From Plantago elongata (Eukaryota; Streptophyta; Magnoliopsida; Lamiales; Plantaginaceae), in contig JAYMSP010000552.1 of NCBI GenBank assembly GCA_036897095.1, forward strand, positions 1 through 47,477: a DNA stretch of 47,477 nt. Direction: 5' to 3'. Made by a program: the position numbers and the translations under genes. Of the stretch, positions 11,301-21,785 are shown in pieces (positions within the stretch are counted from its first letter, which is position 1; each line of letters starts with the position of its first letter). The notes under the pieces were generated by a model. It was not told where the DNA came from. It searched no databases and worked only from the letters and a program-made list of their open reading frames with translations.

Positions 11301-14300
11301 TTGAGAAGTTTGGTTTTCTTTGTCAAACGAATCAAGGTATAAAATAAAAACAAGAACATATAACGAATCAAATCATATCGTTGGTGCAGTCAACCTTATA
11401 ACCCTAATCCAAGTCCTTATCACTCTGGACAGATTTCAAGTCTGCCAAACGAATACGAATACCCTGTCATGGACAGGGGTAGAACACTACTAATCCCAAT
11501 GACCTCGGCGGCTTCTGCCCCGCGTCATGAGATAGTAAGCAGAGGCACCTCATGAACAACTCGACAGACACAACTGTCAAAGTATGCCCACTCGGAAACC
11601 CCCTCCAACGAATTGTGCATAAACGAATGCAATCATGTCATAAGACAAGGTGTGAATCAATGAAGCGAAGCAAATCAAATGAATCGAAAAACGAAGTAAA
11701 CTAGTAACTGAATAATCTTTCTTTCAGAGGAAGCATGAGTAAAAATATTTGATGCAACTCTTTCAAAGTTTGATTTTATGATCTTTCACAATAGTTTTTT
11801 GATGTAATAATATATAGTATAGACTTTCAACTTATCTTCTTGTAGTTTGACAAATATTTACTTATAATACTTTTGGTAGAACACTCACCTCTGATAGACT
11901 CAGAGCCTAAGCAATCTGCAAATCCTGATAAGGATAATATTAGTATGATTTACGTAAAAGAATTACAACACACCCTTAAACCCCCACAAATGATCATAAG
12001 CAAGCAAAGCTAGGCATCTAAACATAATCACTCAGCAAAAGGTAACCTACCCAGCACAACAAGTCACATATCACCAAAAGCCAAACCAGCTAATTAGAAT
12101 AACAAGCCACAATGTCAATTTGATATCAGCAACCAATCCAAGTTAGGCAACACATGTCTAAAGCCAAACAATAGACTACCTACAAGCTAATCAACTGAAA
12201 GACTCCAATAAATCATAATAATCACCCAACAACACACGCAAACTGAATCAAGTAAGAGGACGCAGGAAAAAGGAATCCGGCAAAACTAATCAATCAGCAA
12301 AACAGCACGGCAATTGCTAACAGTCTTCTAACTCAAACAAAGATCGAATTCAATGTAAGTCATCAAGTGGACGAATCAACCAAGTAAACCAATTGCTAAA
12401 ATACAGGCAATCTAACAACTATATACCCAATTAAGCAATAACATCTTGTCACCTAACTAGAAATGCAGTTCAGTAGCTGAAAAGGAAATTGTAAAGCGAA
12501 GCCGGAGCAGATAAAATGTTCTCAGCCACAACACCACATCAGACACAAGGACGAGACGGGGTAGACGAACACAAACACAACATGCCAATCTCGAGATGCA
12601 ACAAGCAGAGACAAATAACAATTCAATATACTCTTATTCCAAACTCGACATACACAACCAACTACACTCGATCCAGACAAGGGGAAAAAGGGAAAGAAAA
12701 GAAGCAGGCAGTACAAACACAGTCACACACTCAGACTAACATATTGCACAGAATGACATCAACATCAATTCATATTCCACTTCAGTCACCAACGAGATTA
12801 CTATACTGCAACTAACCATACAAGGACTGCTCAATAACAAAACTATGAAGCACTTCTATCAACCTCCTATACCAACAATAGCACTTAGCTCTCAGATAAT
12901 ATAACACAACAAACATGGCTCACACTCATCTAGTCGATTGCAACAAAGGAGCAAAAGGACATAACACAAAAACACATATTCGGAACAAGTAGGAGAAAAG
13001 AAAGGACAAATCAGTTCGACATCAAGAATACCAGACTCAGTTAGCAAGAAAAAAAGAGGCAGAACAGTACAAGGCATACACAGACCAACCAAAATCAAAA
13101 TTCAACAACAACAAAGAGCAATTCAACCAACATGAATCAACTACAGGCAACAGGACGAATTTAGAGATAATCCAGGAAGAGAGGAAAACAGAGAAAGTCG
13201 ATTGAAGTAGTAATACACCAATTCAACTCGAATACTGCAAGAAACAATCACAAAAACCTTAAACCCACCCAGAATTCAACAAAGAGTCAACTAAGGAGAT
13301 GCTTACCGGAATGAATTCAAATTCAGGCGAATTGGAGCATGGGTGAAGAGACAAGGCTGGAAGCTTGGAGATCAATTGTGCATGTGGCCCGGTGGCGAAG
13401 AGGGTGGTGCGATCGTCGGTGATGAGAGGAGTGTCAGTGGTGGTGATAATGGTGATGACGATGGAGGGATATGGAACGATGGAGTGGTGAATCTGGTGGT
13501 CGATTGGAGTGGCGAATCTGTGGTGAAAGGCGATGGTGGAGATTATGAATGACAGTGGTGATGAATTCGCTGGTCAGGGTGGTGGTGGCGCAGCTGAGGT
13601 GTGAGGCGATGGAAAGGAGTCGATTGTGACACGTAGTTGTAGGTTGAAGGAGGCTGAAGAAGAACAAGGAAGAAGAAGGTAAGAGGGTGTAGTCTACTAT
13701 TTAGGTTGAAAATGTACAATTGGAGAAAGAAAAAGACCAAACCTAGACAATATGGTTAGGATTTAACTAGATAGTCTCTAATTAAAAACTAGGATAAATA
13801 ATTAATCCTCAATAATTAAATATTATTGATAATTAATGAAGTACCAAATGTGAGAATTAAAATAAGGAAAGGATAAAAATCCGGGGATTTACAACCACAA
13901 ACTTATTAATGTCAATGGCGGCCGGAGCGGCTGCAATAGTGCCGCTCGCTCCGTCAGTGCCCCTTTTTATTTATTTATTTATCTTTTTAAGAAAAGAGCC
14001 TAAGCTCTCAGATTTTATATATCATAATCATGGCGGTTTGAAAGAACCCGCAAAGACCAAAAGTCGCAAAATAGCTTCATCCCACAAAATGGCCCAACTA
14101 GCTAACCGTGCTAATACCAACCTACCATATACAAAATATACTAGATCATTGACAAGCTTATATAACATGGATACAAAAGGAGTGCCATAAGCCTTGTTCA
14201 TGATCCCAAAAGAGTGTCTGTGCCGCGTAAACACGCCAATTCCCCGGTTTATGGTGCCAACCTTCATGCCATATTCCCATAATCCGTGCCAGTTCCACCA

Positions 14301-17300
14301 GTTCCCGTGCTATGTACCAGATCATGTGCCACTTCTGCCAGTTCCCATGCCCGTTCCCGTGCCATGTGCCTTTATCCGTGTCATACCTCTTTGTTGCAGT
14401 GTCGTGCCAGTCCCTATACCATCTGTCATACCATGTGCCAAGGCAGGCTTTGCCAATAACCAATTCAACCTGAGCCAAGTTCCTGCCAACATTGTAGCTG
14501 CTGCCAAAAAGGATCAAAGCCCTCCACCATCTTTCCTCTTTCAGGGACACTACATCTATTACTATCCATATAAATCCATCACTATCTCTTCTCAAACAGT
14601 TCCAATTTACCGTAAAAGGCCACTGAACATTGAAATTAGTGAAAAAAGACATCTGAACAGAACCTAGGTCAGACAACAGGTAGAACATATTACTATGAAG
14701 TGGAAGATAGTTATACATAATGAAGACAAGGTGTGAAGCTCCAATCCATAACCATACACAGCCAATACCATAAACTTTCCTTGGACTGAAACAACCTCTC
14801 CAAGCTAATCCATAGTAACAGGTCTAGAAGTATAAGAGATTCACCCCTAGTACTCAAGATTATCAGTAGACCAAAGCAGCAATGATCATGTGTGTGCAAT
14901 GAAGAGGAGTTAAGTGTAGCTAATAAACAGGGAAGAGAAGAGTAAAAGTGAACAAATGCAAGACTTAAACTGAGAAGTGCAAGGAGAGGGAGAGATACTC
15001 CCCTGAACCTAATCAAACACCACACAATAAACAGCCCTAGTTCACTACTACCCAGAAGTCTGAATGAATGCAACAAGATCAAAGGCAGAAGGCTATAGTC
15101 TCTCCAAACTATAGACCTCCTACTATCACAGAAAATGCATACCCTCCCAACCCTAGTACTATGCCCCATAAGAACAGAAATCTTTCTGCTGACACCTTTC
15201 TGCAGTTTTCTAAGTCCAAACATACTCAAAGATAGAACCATGATGCCAAAATGGGCCTTATATTTTCTGTTTTTGGCCTCTTGTAGACTGTTTATTCTTT
15301 TTTTCCAGTCACCATTGATATAATTCGCTTTTTTGAACTGTATTATTTTTCTTTTGCAGTCTCCTCCTTTTTTTTTCTACTCAACCCCTATATCACTACA
15401 ATGTTAGCTTCATTTTCCATAATTCTGCAGTCTTCACTGAAACAAAGATCAACACAAAACACATACACAGACAATGCAAAACATAGACACAGGCCAATGC
15501 AAAACTCACAGAAACACAGATCATTGCACAACTCAGACCATATCCATTGCACAACATAGATCAATGCCATACTCAAACTCATGCGGACACTAATAATCAC
15601 ATAAACTGAAAAATAAAGGGGAGGGAGGAATACTTCCCTGCCAACCAAATCACTATATATCAAAACAAAGTCAACACCCGAAGAAGAAGGAAGTAAAGAA
15701 TGCAAATGCATAAGAGGATTAGGATACCAGTTCCTCCAAACTTGGTACCCTAATAAGAATATGCAAACACCCTGCCCCTGCCTCTCAGCCCCCTCTTGAT
15801 ATCCATCTGCAGGCCTGCTGGTTAGAGTATAGTCCACCAAAATGACATGCCAACCTATCAATCTAATGCTTTCCCACTTCTGAGTAATATCATTCTTTTC
15901 CTCAGGCATTTTTGAACTTTTCTTTTGACATGAAAATCCTAACATTTTTTCACCTCCATTTTTTGTATTTTTGTATTTTTTCTGGGAAAGCTCTAAAGAT
16001 CCTTCTTTCTTTTGAGGTCTCGTGCCTTTTTTACCTATATCCATGGCTTTTTTCTGAAAACGAGGATTTCTGTTAGTACATCAAGGTTCATAAGACAATA
16101 TAGACATCATACTACTGCAGCCAATATGAAAAGACAAAGAATAAAGCCCTATCTCTATCTCTATGCATGGAAAACATTACATTGGACTGAAATTACATCC
16201 ATTACCTCCCCTTTTGCACCTTCTGATATAGGCAAGCCCAATTTTGTCACTGTATGCTAGTTGCCTTGCCCTTACAGGTATCTCATTAGCCTCAAAAACC
16301 ATTTCCTTCTCTGTAGATATGGGCAAATTTTACCTCCCTGCCTTCACATAATGCCAATATCTTTGATATTAAAGTTCCCAGCTTCCAACGCCAATTGTGG
16401 TATGGTTTGGTTATGAGCTTAAGAGCAAGCATGGAGTCAGATTCAACTATGATCTTATCAATATTCAAGTTGTTACAGATGTTGAACCCTTGCCAAATTG
16501 CTATCAATTCTGCAAAAAGGATAGAAGCTTTGCCCAGGTAAGATTGAAACCCTGTAACCATCCTACCCTTCATCCTTGTTTACTCCACCACTTGCAGCAT
16601 GTTTGGATTGTTGTACAAATGAGCCATCTGTGTTGAGCTTATGCCAAGGCTTAGGTGGCTTTTGCCAGTAGATTATTTTAACCTTAATCCTTGGGATAGC
16701 AGGTAATATGATACTCCATCCTATGGCAATAGCAACATCTCCTTTCCAAAAAGATTGGGGAAAAAGTCTAGCTTCATGAGCCAGTTTCACAGCTTTCATT
16801 ATCTTCAATATGATGATGTGAGCTTTGATAGCTATTCCTTCATACTTGGCATCATTTCTAGCTTGAGGATCCTGATGTGAGATTTACCCACATTATCTGA
16901 AGAATAAATCCAGCTCTTCAATCTCCCTGTCATGTTCATATGACTTCCCATTGGTACCTGAAAGATAGTAGCAAACCATTCCCAAACTTCTCTAGCTTCT
17001 TTATTATACAACATCACATGTAAGGTAGATTCTTGAGCCCTGCAGCAATGGCATCTAGAGTCTAGTGTAATCCCTTTCTTTTGAATCTAAGTCCACAGGC
17101 AGCCACTTATGTAAAAGTTTCCACCAAAAGACAAACATTGGCTGGAATTCTAGATCCCCATATCAACATAAATGTAGCATGAGCTGTCTTTCTGACCATC
17201 TCCCAAGCAGACTTTGTAGTAAACTGACCATCAGTAGTTAGTTTCCAAACAGATCTAGCTGCAGACACTTGTGTGATAGGTAGAAGTGAAATCTTGGCTG

Positions 17301-19679
17301 CCATCAAAGGTGGAAGATTAGACACCAGAGAATCCCATTACCAGCCTTGATCATTGATGAACTCTTGTACCAGAGCAAGTGGTTTGGCCATGGTCAGACC
17401 ATTCATCCAGCCAAAAATAACAACAACCTTTGCCTACCCTCCAAAAACAGAGTTTGCTTACTGCTTGACTTATTTTGCAGTGCCCTGGTGCTATGGAGCA
17501 GCCAGATTTTAAAAAGTGGCCTCGAGCAGCTGCAACGCCCCGCTATCCGGGATTGATAACTAAAATGCCACACTAGGACCAATATACCTTTTCAACAACT
17601 TGAAATGTTGAATAAATCCAAAATGGCTGTTGCCCTTTTTTCTGAAGAATGTGTGTCTGGTTTTCCACTAGGACCAATATACCTTTTCAACAACTTGAAA
17701 TGTTGAATAAATCCAAAATGGCTGTTGCCCTTTTTTCTGAAGAATGTGTGTCTGGTTCTCTTGTTATGAGTTTTAGAATCCCTGCATTATACATCTGTTA
17801 TCCTTGTATAGATTAATGTAACATGTTAACCTATTAAATTGATTCCATCATATTTCGAAGCTACTCTTACTTGGAATATAAGTTTTGACCCCATTTTCAA
17901 GAATCGGCACACTTGGGGGTTATTAGTGTGTGTCATATAGGATTTGTTGCACATTCAGATGAGTGCTGCTTGCAGTTTAGAAACCACAAATTTATGATCT
18001 GTAGTCATCATGTACATCAACCTGTGTTCCCCTTGAAGTGATTGTTAGTGCCAGTTTTCATCGTATTTTTTTCTTTTCTTTGTTGATTCATAACATTATG
18101 AAGTTGTTATTAAGTTGATATACATTTAATGTGAATGGAAATTCGCTGAGCCTCCCATACTAAGACTCCTAAAATTTTAATGTCTTGTAGTAGGCAGAAT
18201 ATTAGTGTGGTATTGTTTCCCATTGTTATATATTGATAGATATTAGTGTTACTCTCTCTTTGCGTAACTTTAAAGGATCAATTTTTTATCTTCCGCTTTT
18301 GAATTACAGACGGATAAAGATTATAGCATTTTGTTAATATACACATTTTTTTTATTAAGTTAATGGAAGAGCTATCTTTTGAAAAGCAGAAGGTAAGACT
18401 GTAAGACTTTATTTCACTTGGTTTAAGTGGGTGGGGTCAAACTGGGGAATCACGGCAAAGTTAAAAGAGAAACTCTTCTGAGAGTCCGGAAAGTCCTGAG
18501 AGACCTACATAAAATGATTAAGTCGCACAATTAGTATACAACAATACACAATTTACAAATAGACAAAATCTACAATTTACATGCAAAACCATACAATTAG
18601 TATACAATATTGCAGGACTCTTAACTCTCACAAAAACTTGACTTTCACAAGTTTTTGTAAAGTTAAAAAGACCTTGGGAATATTTGCCCAGCGGAAAACC
18701 TTATGGGATGTGGATAAAACTACCACATAACTCAGATGTTGGTAATAAAAAAGGCTGAAAATGGAAAATCATGGTTGGACAAAATGGACATGAGCTTTGT
18801 TTTCAAGTTTATAGATAAAATGGGTCTTCTGGATAAGGTGGAAGTTTCTGGGAGAAACATTAAGTGTAACCCTGCCAGATATACAGCCAGCTGTGCTAAC
18901 AGCTAATAATGGAAGGTTTTGTTGATGGAATATAGTACTGGACTGCTATTTCTATAGCATGTTGTGGGAGAATAGTGGTATTAGGGCTATACAGCAGCAA
19001 ATAGGTCGTAGTGCGGTAATGGGCAAGAGTAAAATCCTTCAAGATCTCACTGCCAAAACATTTTAGGAAAGGAAAAGGATGAAAATCATTGTGCTGTTAT
19101 TTAATTCTCCTTTTCTTCCAGATTTTAAACATTACTTGTTTAGAAAGCACGTTAATGGCGAAAAAGTTTGCATGTTTGAACATTAATGTTTTTGTGATTG
19201 TGTTCTCTAGGTAGCACATAATGACTTGTGCACGTATTTGACCTCTTGGTGGCACATAATGGCCTGTGCATGTTTTGAAACATTTCTTAATTTATACTTC
19301 CAGATAACCCAATTTTTCTACGTGATGATGTGTTACATCACCGTACTGTTTCTGAAGGCTGAGTTTGTATTGTAATATGGTATCATTGTTGTCAAAGCGT
19401 TTGTAGCCGAGTGGCAAGCTGAGACACCTCGTAACCGTGTTCGATTCCCGAAATGGGTGATTATATTCTCTGAATAGAGATTGGTGGTGATTTCCCGAAA
19501 TGGGTGATTATATTCTCTGAATAGAGATTTCAATTGATAAATTCGTCTTGTTCAACAATTGCAATTGTAATACTATATTTTCTGTTAATTAATAAAAAAA
19601 GAAATGGTATCATTGTCATCTTATCTTGCAGTTGCTTGTTGATGCATCAAGGACGGAGTTGGAACTGGAGGAGATGTAA
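5353..19679 (+). CDS. RRM RNA-binding protein with RD/RE-rich region and coiled coil (10 exons)
   Basis: Proposed exons: 5353-5463, 6719-6817, 6947-7338, 9085-9151, 9243-9296, 10239-10307, 10434-10499, 10591-10659, 18360-18392 and 19632-19679. All introns are GT-AG and phases agree throughout, giving about 335 residues. Residues 1 to about 85 form one RRM, with RNP2 IYVGGL and RNP1 KCYGFVTF. Exon 3 then encodes a charged Arg/Asp/Glu-rich region. Exons 5-10 are short, in-phase and rich in Glu, Lys, Gln and Leu, and predict a coiled coil (ELEDSLRAEKKLTTQRLMQL). The architecture suggests a nuclear pre-mRNA processing factor; that is inference. I chose the ATG at 5353 because MTIDDNSSIYVGG starts the RRM directly. 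Donor choice for exon 4 (CAA|GTTGAG) is weak. Small exons could be missed in the 7.7-kb intron between 10659 and 18360. The ORF stays open despite heavy transposon load. Confidence 0.85.
7988..8675. mobile_element. GGGTCC/GGACCC-rich foldback element in RRM intron 3
   Basis: The ends are a perfect 17-bp inverted repeat: CTCTCAATGGGTAGGGT at 7988-8004 and its complement at 8659-8675. Both arms are packed with GGGTCC or GGACCC hexamers (at least 18 counted), arranged so each arm can fold on itself and on the other. The centre (about 8262-8500) is AT-rich. The flanks contain related words (GGTATCCGATAGTG to the left, AGTATCCGAGACAGTG to the right), which may be remnants of a target-site duplication although they do not abut the ends exactly. 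No coding sequence. I infer a non-autonomous DNA transposon or foldback element; superfamily unknown. Confidence 0.65.
8505..8532. repeat. A14-G14 homopolymer junction
   Basis: Fourteen A (8505-8518) are followed directly by fourteen G (8519-8532) in the second arm of the GGGTCC-rich element. Such runs are length-unstable and may be inexact in the assembly. Confidence 0.85.
11000..13893 (-). mobile_element. Long LTR-like element, probably a solo LTR
   Basis: The ends are TGTAACGCCC at 11000 and GGGGATTTACA ending at 13893, i.e. the TG...CA termini of an LTR, flanked by GCCAC (10995-10999) and ACCAC (13894-13898), a 5-bp target-site duplication with one mismatch. Read on the minus strand the element starts TGTAAATCCCCGG and ends GGGCGTTACA. 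It has a pyrimidine-rich leader-like stretch and a splice-donor-like CCGGTAAGCATC near 13305. The TGTAACNCCC-type terminus recalls Ty3/gypsy (Tekay/Del-type) LTRs, but the family is inference. There is no gag or pol. Plus-strand composition is strikingly CAA-rich over 11900-13300 and GGTGG-rich over 13380-13620. The short open frames inside are not credible genes. Confidence 0.65.
13964..17477 (-). mobile_element. 5'-truncated LINE (non-LTR retrotransposon) with long 3' tail
   Basis: The minus-strand coding remnant runs from about 17400 to 16230. It holds the zinc-binding reverse-transcriptase-associated region (SVWKLTTDGQFTTKSAWEMV, then a broken CCRAQESTLHVMLYN stretch), followed by a plant LINE-type RNase H (KLNTDGSF, AELIAIWQGFN, IVESDSMLALKLI, KFAHIYREGN) and a final SDKIGLAYIRR motif. 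Several frameshifts and stops make it inactive; the endonuclease and RT are absent. The 3' tail is unusually long (about 2.2 kb, 16230 to 13964) and ends in a hairpin AGAGCTTAGGCTCT (13995-14008) and an A-rich (AAAT)n tail. A possible target-site duplication is CAGTGCCC (13955-13962 and 17478-17485); it is short and uncertain. Confidence 0.8.
14218..14445. repeat. Degenerate GTGCC/TTCCC minisatellite in the LINE tail
   Basis: A run of variants of GTGCCA and GTTCCCGTGCC, spaced roughly 6-12 bases apart, occurs on the plus strand. On the minus strand one frame reads as Trp/His/Gly-rich repeats (WHGNGHGNWQKWH). There is no evidence of translation. Confidence 0.6.
17571..17760. repeat. 95-bp tandem duplication
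   Basis: Two adjacent 95-base copies (17571-17665 and 17666-17760, each starting CACTAGGACCAATATACC) differ at one base near their ends (GGTTTTC versus GGTTCTC). They lie just outside the 5' end of the LINE, in the RRM gene intron. Confidence 0.93.
18455..18665. mobile_element. Possible small inverted-repeat element
   Basis: AAAGTTAAAAGAGAAACTC followed by GAGAGTCC on the left is matched imperfectly on the right by the complement of GGACTCTTAACTCTC...TTGACTTT. The middle has two ATACAATTAGTATACAA-like words. The ends are not sharp and no target-site duplication was found. Confidence 0.35.
19377..19620 (+). mobile_element. tRNA-derived SINE with target-site duplications
   Basis: The body (19394-19603) starts with a tRNA-like module: A box TAGCCGAGTGG at 19404-19414 and B box GTTCGATTCC at 19439-19448, the spacing of an internal RNA polymerase III promoter. 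The 3' end is A-rich (AATAAAAAAAGAA). It is flanked by ATGGTATCATTGTTGTC (19377-19393) and ATGGTATCATTGTCATC (19604-19620), 17 bases with two differences. This is a clear SINE insertion about 10 bases upstream of the last RRM exon acceptor. It contains a 47-bp-period internal duplication. Orientation follows the A and B boxes. Confidence 0.85.
19445..19529. repeat. 47-bp-period duplication within the SINE
   Basis: A 38-base segment starting TTCCCGAAATGGGTGATTA is present at 19445-19482 and again, identically, at 19492-19529. It begins inside the B box region, so the second copy repeats the end of the promoter motif. Confidence 0.9.
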
Positions 19680-20671
19680 TTTGATAACAAATTGGAGGGT
19701 TTTACATAAATGTACTTCATTTTTGGCCATATCACTCAGTTATTTTGTTCTGCACTATCATGTAATCAACACACCAGAAGTATGCATATTTACTGCTATA
19801 ACGTCGTCACTTTAGTTCAGTAGTTCTATGCTATGCCTATTTTTCTGTGATGGATGGGTTTAAGTGTGCACTTTTCTGATTTGGCCTTATTCAGCAGGGA
19901 AGTATTTATATTTTTGTATAGCATACTTGTGTCCGAGTATATTTACCGTTGTAAACCATGAATAATCATCCACAACAACTAAATCATACTAGTATTTCTT
20001 TTAGTTTTGGATGGATTCAACTTCAGATGTACCTTTTATTACCAATGTCGAACATTGGGATATTGGTCAGTTAGCCATCAATTCGGGAAATAGCAGGTTG
20101 GGATGTTAAAGAGGTTTTCTAGCACTTGAGCACCTTATTACTCTAGCAATAGATGTTGTACATCATCTATACTTATAAAAAGATACTCCCTCTGTCTGTA
20201 AAAGTGCATGTGTACATTCCAAAAAGTTTTCGAAAAATTTGAAAGAAATTATTCTGTGTTGAATTATTACCGCATTTAAAATGAAATTTTGAGCAAAGAA
20301 TTTGAAAATTTCTCTATAATTTTTCAATACACCTAATTCGCACCCCTCTTAGATGTACATCTCTCTACACACCAATTGTTCAGACGTAGCTGTATACGTA
20401 AATGTATATGATCAGAACTGCCTTAAGAAGTCTCTTGTTGTATGGGATGTACAGATATTTTACTTGTATCACCCCCTCTTAGATATGTATTTATCTGTAT
20501 CAAAGTACGTATATGAACATATACTTTACATGTTTCAGTATTTTCAATATCCATGGTGATATGCAGACTAGCAGTGTGTGTGAATCTATCTGAGCATACA
20601 CTCCCTTGCTAGGCCTGCAAATGAGTCGAGCATATCATTTTTTGTTGATGAGAAATCTGCAGAGGTGCGTG
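19680..20671. other. Converging 3' flanks of the RRM gene and BSD2
   Basis: This is the region between the convergent stops. It contains the RRM gene 3' UTR and a one-ended Stowaway-like terminus (CTCCCTCTGTCTG from 20186, preceded by TA). No matching second terminus was seen, so this is probably a truncated MITE. No coding sequence recognised. Confidence 0.45.
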
Positions 20672-21470
20672 CTATCTATCGAATGTGCTCATGAAACCGC
20701 CAATGAAGCCAGCACCATTACAGTTCCCACAGAGAACCTCCTTTTTACCACTGTAGGAAGTTGAAGCCAGTCAGTAACAAGGTGAGAAATGAAGTCAGTA
20801 AATCACAATGTGACAGCATTAAGCTTTTACTGATAAGTGGAAGATACAAAAACTTATCAGCATGTACCCGCATAGCCAACAACGAGCACCCGCTTTGAAT
20901 TTTCCGTCAAATTGATCCTCGGAATTCACTCCACTGCCCTTGCACTGTGAGCAGTTCTTGCAACCTGTAGTTCCAGATAAGACATGTACAGGGCAATCAG
21001 ATTGTCTGTAAGCTTGTGCAAAATGAACACAGTATATGAACGACCTGTTTTATCTAAACATTAGAAACTACTGACCCTTTCCCTCACAATCAGCACAGAG
21101 TAAGCTATTCGGCATGGTGCTTGGTTGGTCGTCATCTACAGCCTGCAGCGTTCCGAACTCCAGGTCGTTTAGTAATTTACAAATGAAATTGAGATACTGG
21201 AGTGAAGAACACTACTCACCCTGAGCTTTAAAGCTTCAAAATCAGCTTGTTTCGTGGTATGGCGTTTATTCATCCAACCCGGTTTCGTATATGTACGTTC
21301 GTGAGTAATAATTCCTACAAAAAGAACATAAATGAGTGAATATGCACTCATTTGCAGAGCAGAATCACTGAAAATTACAACTACAGAATGGAAAAAAGAT
21401 GAGTACCAGATTTGTGAGTGATGTTCGTAGAAATGTTAGGTAAAGACGATAAGGAAATAGAGCTTGCCAT
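20672..21470 (-). CDS. BSD2: BSD2 Rubisco assembly chaperone (DnaJ-type zinc finger protein), 5 exons
   Basis: Exons on the minus strand: 21407-21470, 21220-21314, 21076-21142, 20868-20964 and 20672-20750; all junctions are GT-AG and phases agree, giving 133 residues, close to Arabidopsis BSD2. Residues 1 to about 50 are Ser/Thr/Lys-rich, as expected for a chloroplast transit peptide. The zinc-binding domain has four CxxC pairs (C69/C72, C80/C83, C104/C107, C115/C118) with the DnaJ-like CxxCxGxG pattern, and the family hallmarks FKAGARCWLC and NGAGFIGGFMSTFD at the C-terminus. BSD2 stabilises newly folded Rubisco large subunits before the small subunits bind, in the chloroplast stroma. An extra cysteine (C77) lies between the first two pairs. 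The paralogous plastid zinc-finger proteins lack this C-terminal signature, so the assignment is firm. Confidence 0.9.
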
Positions 21471-21688
21471 TTCTTGAATGTGAATACTGCAGAATTGTGT
21501 CTGAAATAGAACTGGGGTTTCAATGAAGATGTTGATGGACAATTGTTTTTGAGGATATAAACACACTTTGGTATTTGAGGCCTTGAGGGGATAAAAATAT
21601 CTTGATGAGTGAGGACAAACAAGTCACCCACTATAAACTCTTGATGAAAACTTCAACTATTTTGGAAACTCGCATCCGTTAGTATGTT

Positions 21689-21785
21689 GTACTACCTCTG
21701 AATGCTTTAATTATGCGTTATAATGTACACCATCTAATGCATGTGGTAGAGTTAATGTACAACATTTAAAGCAATGAGGTAGTAC
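21689..21785. mobile_element. 97-bp inverted-repeat element (MITE or hairpin)
   Basis: GTACTACCTC at 21689-21698, followed by a diverged TGCTTTAA, is matched by TTAAAGCAATGAGGTAGTAC ending at 21785, a roughly 20-bp terminal inverted repeat. The inside has two TAATGTACA words. It sits between the divergent BSD2 and 64-residue protein genes. Confidence 0.6.

Larger units (their letters stand above)
10660..18359 (+). other. 7.7-kb transposon-bearing intron 8 of the RRM gene
   Basis: The donor follows DAEHDLQ (CAG|GTTGG) and the acceptor precedes LMEELSFEKQK (TTAAG|TTAATGG), both phase 0. The intron holds an LTR-like element, a truncated LINE and a 95-bp tandem duplication. Both large elements are in antisense orientation to the gene, which is the commonly tolerated orientation because their poly(A) and splice signals are not read. 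Between 10660 and 10999 and between 17760 and 18359 I see no other feature. Confidence 0.7.

Noticed and set aside
13343..13740. Gly/Asp/Val-rich plus frame and His-rich minus frames
   Set aside because: These arise from the GGTGGTGAT-type repeat inside the LTR; no support as genes.
14158..16044. Minus-strand open frames of 186, 176 and 218 codons
   Set aside because: They fall in the non-coding LINE tail; composition is Leu/Ser/Cys-rich or Trp/His repeat-driven, with no recognised domain.
17571..17576. CACTA at the start of the 95-bp duplication as a CACTA transposon end
   Set aside because: No subterminal repeats and no inverse terminus; the match is only five bases.
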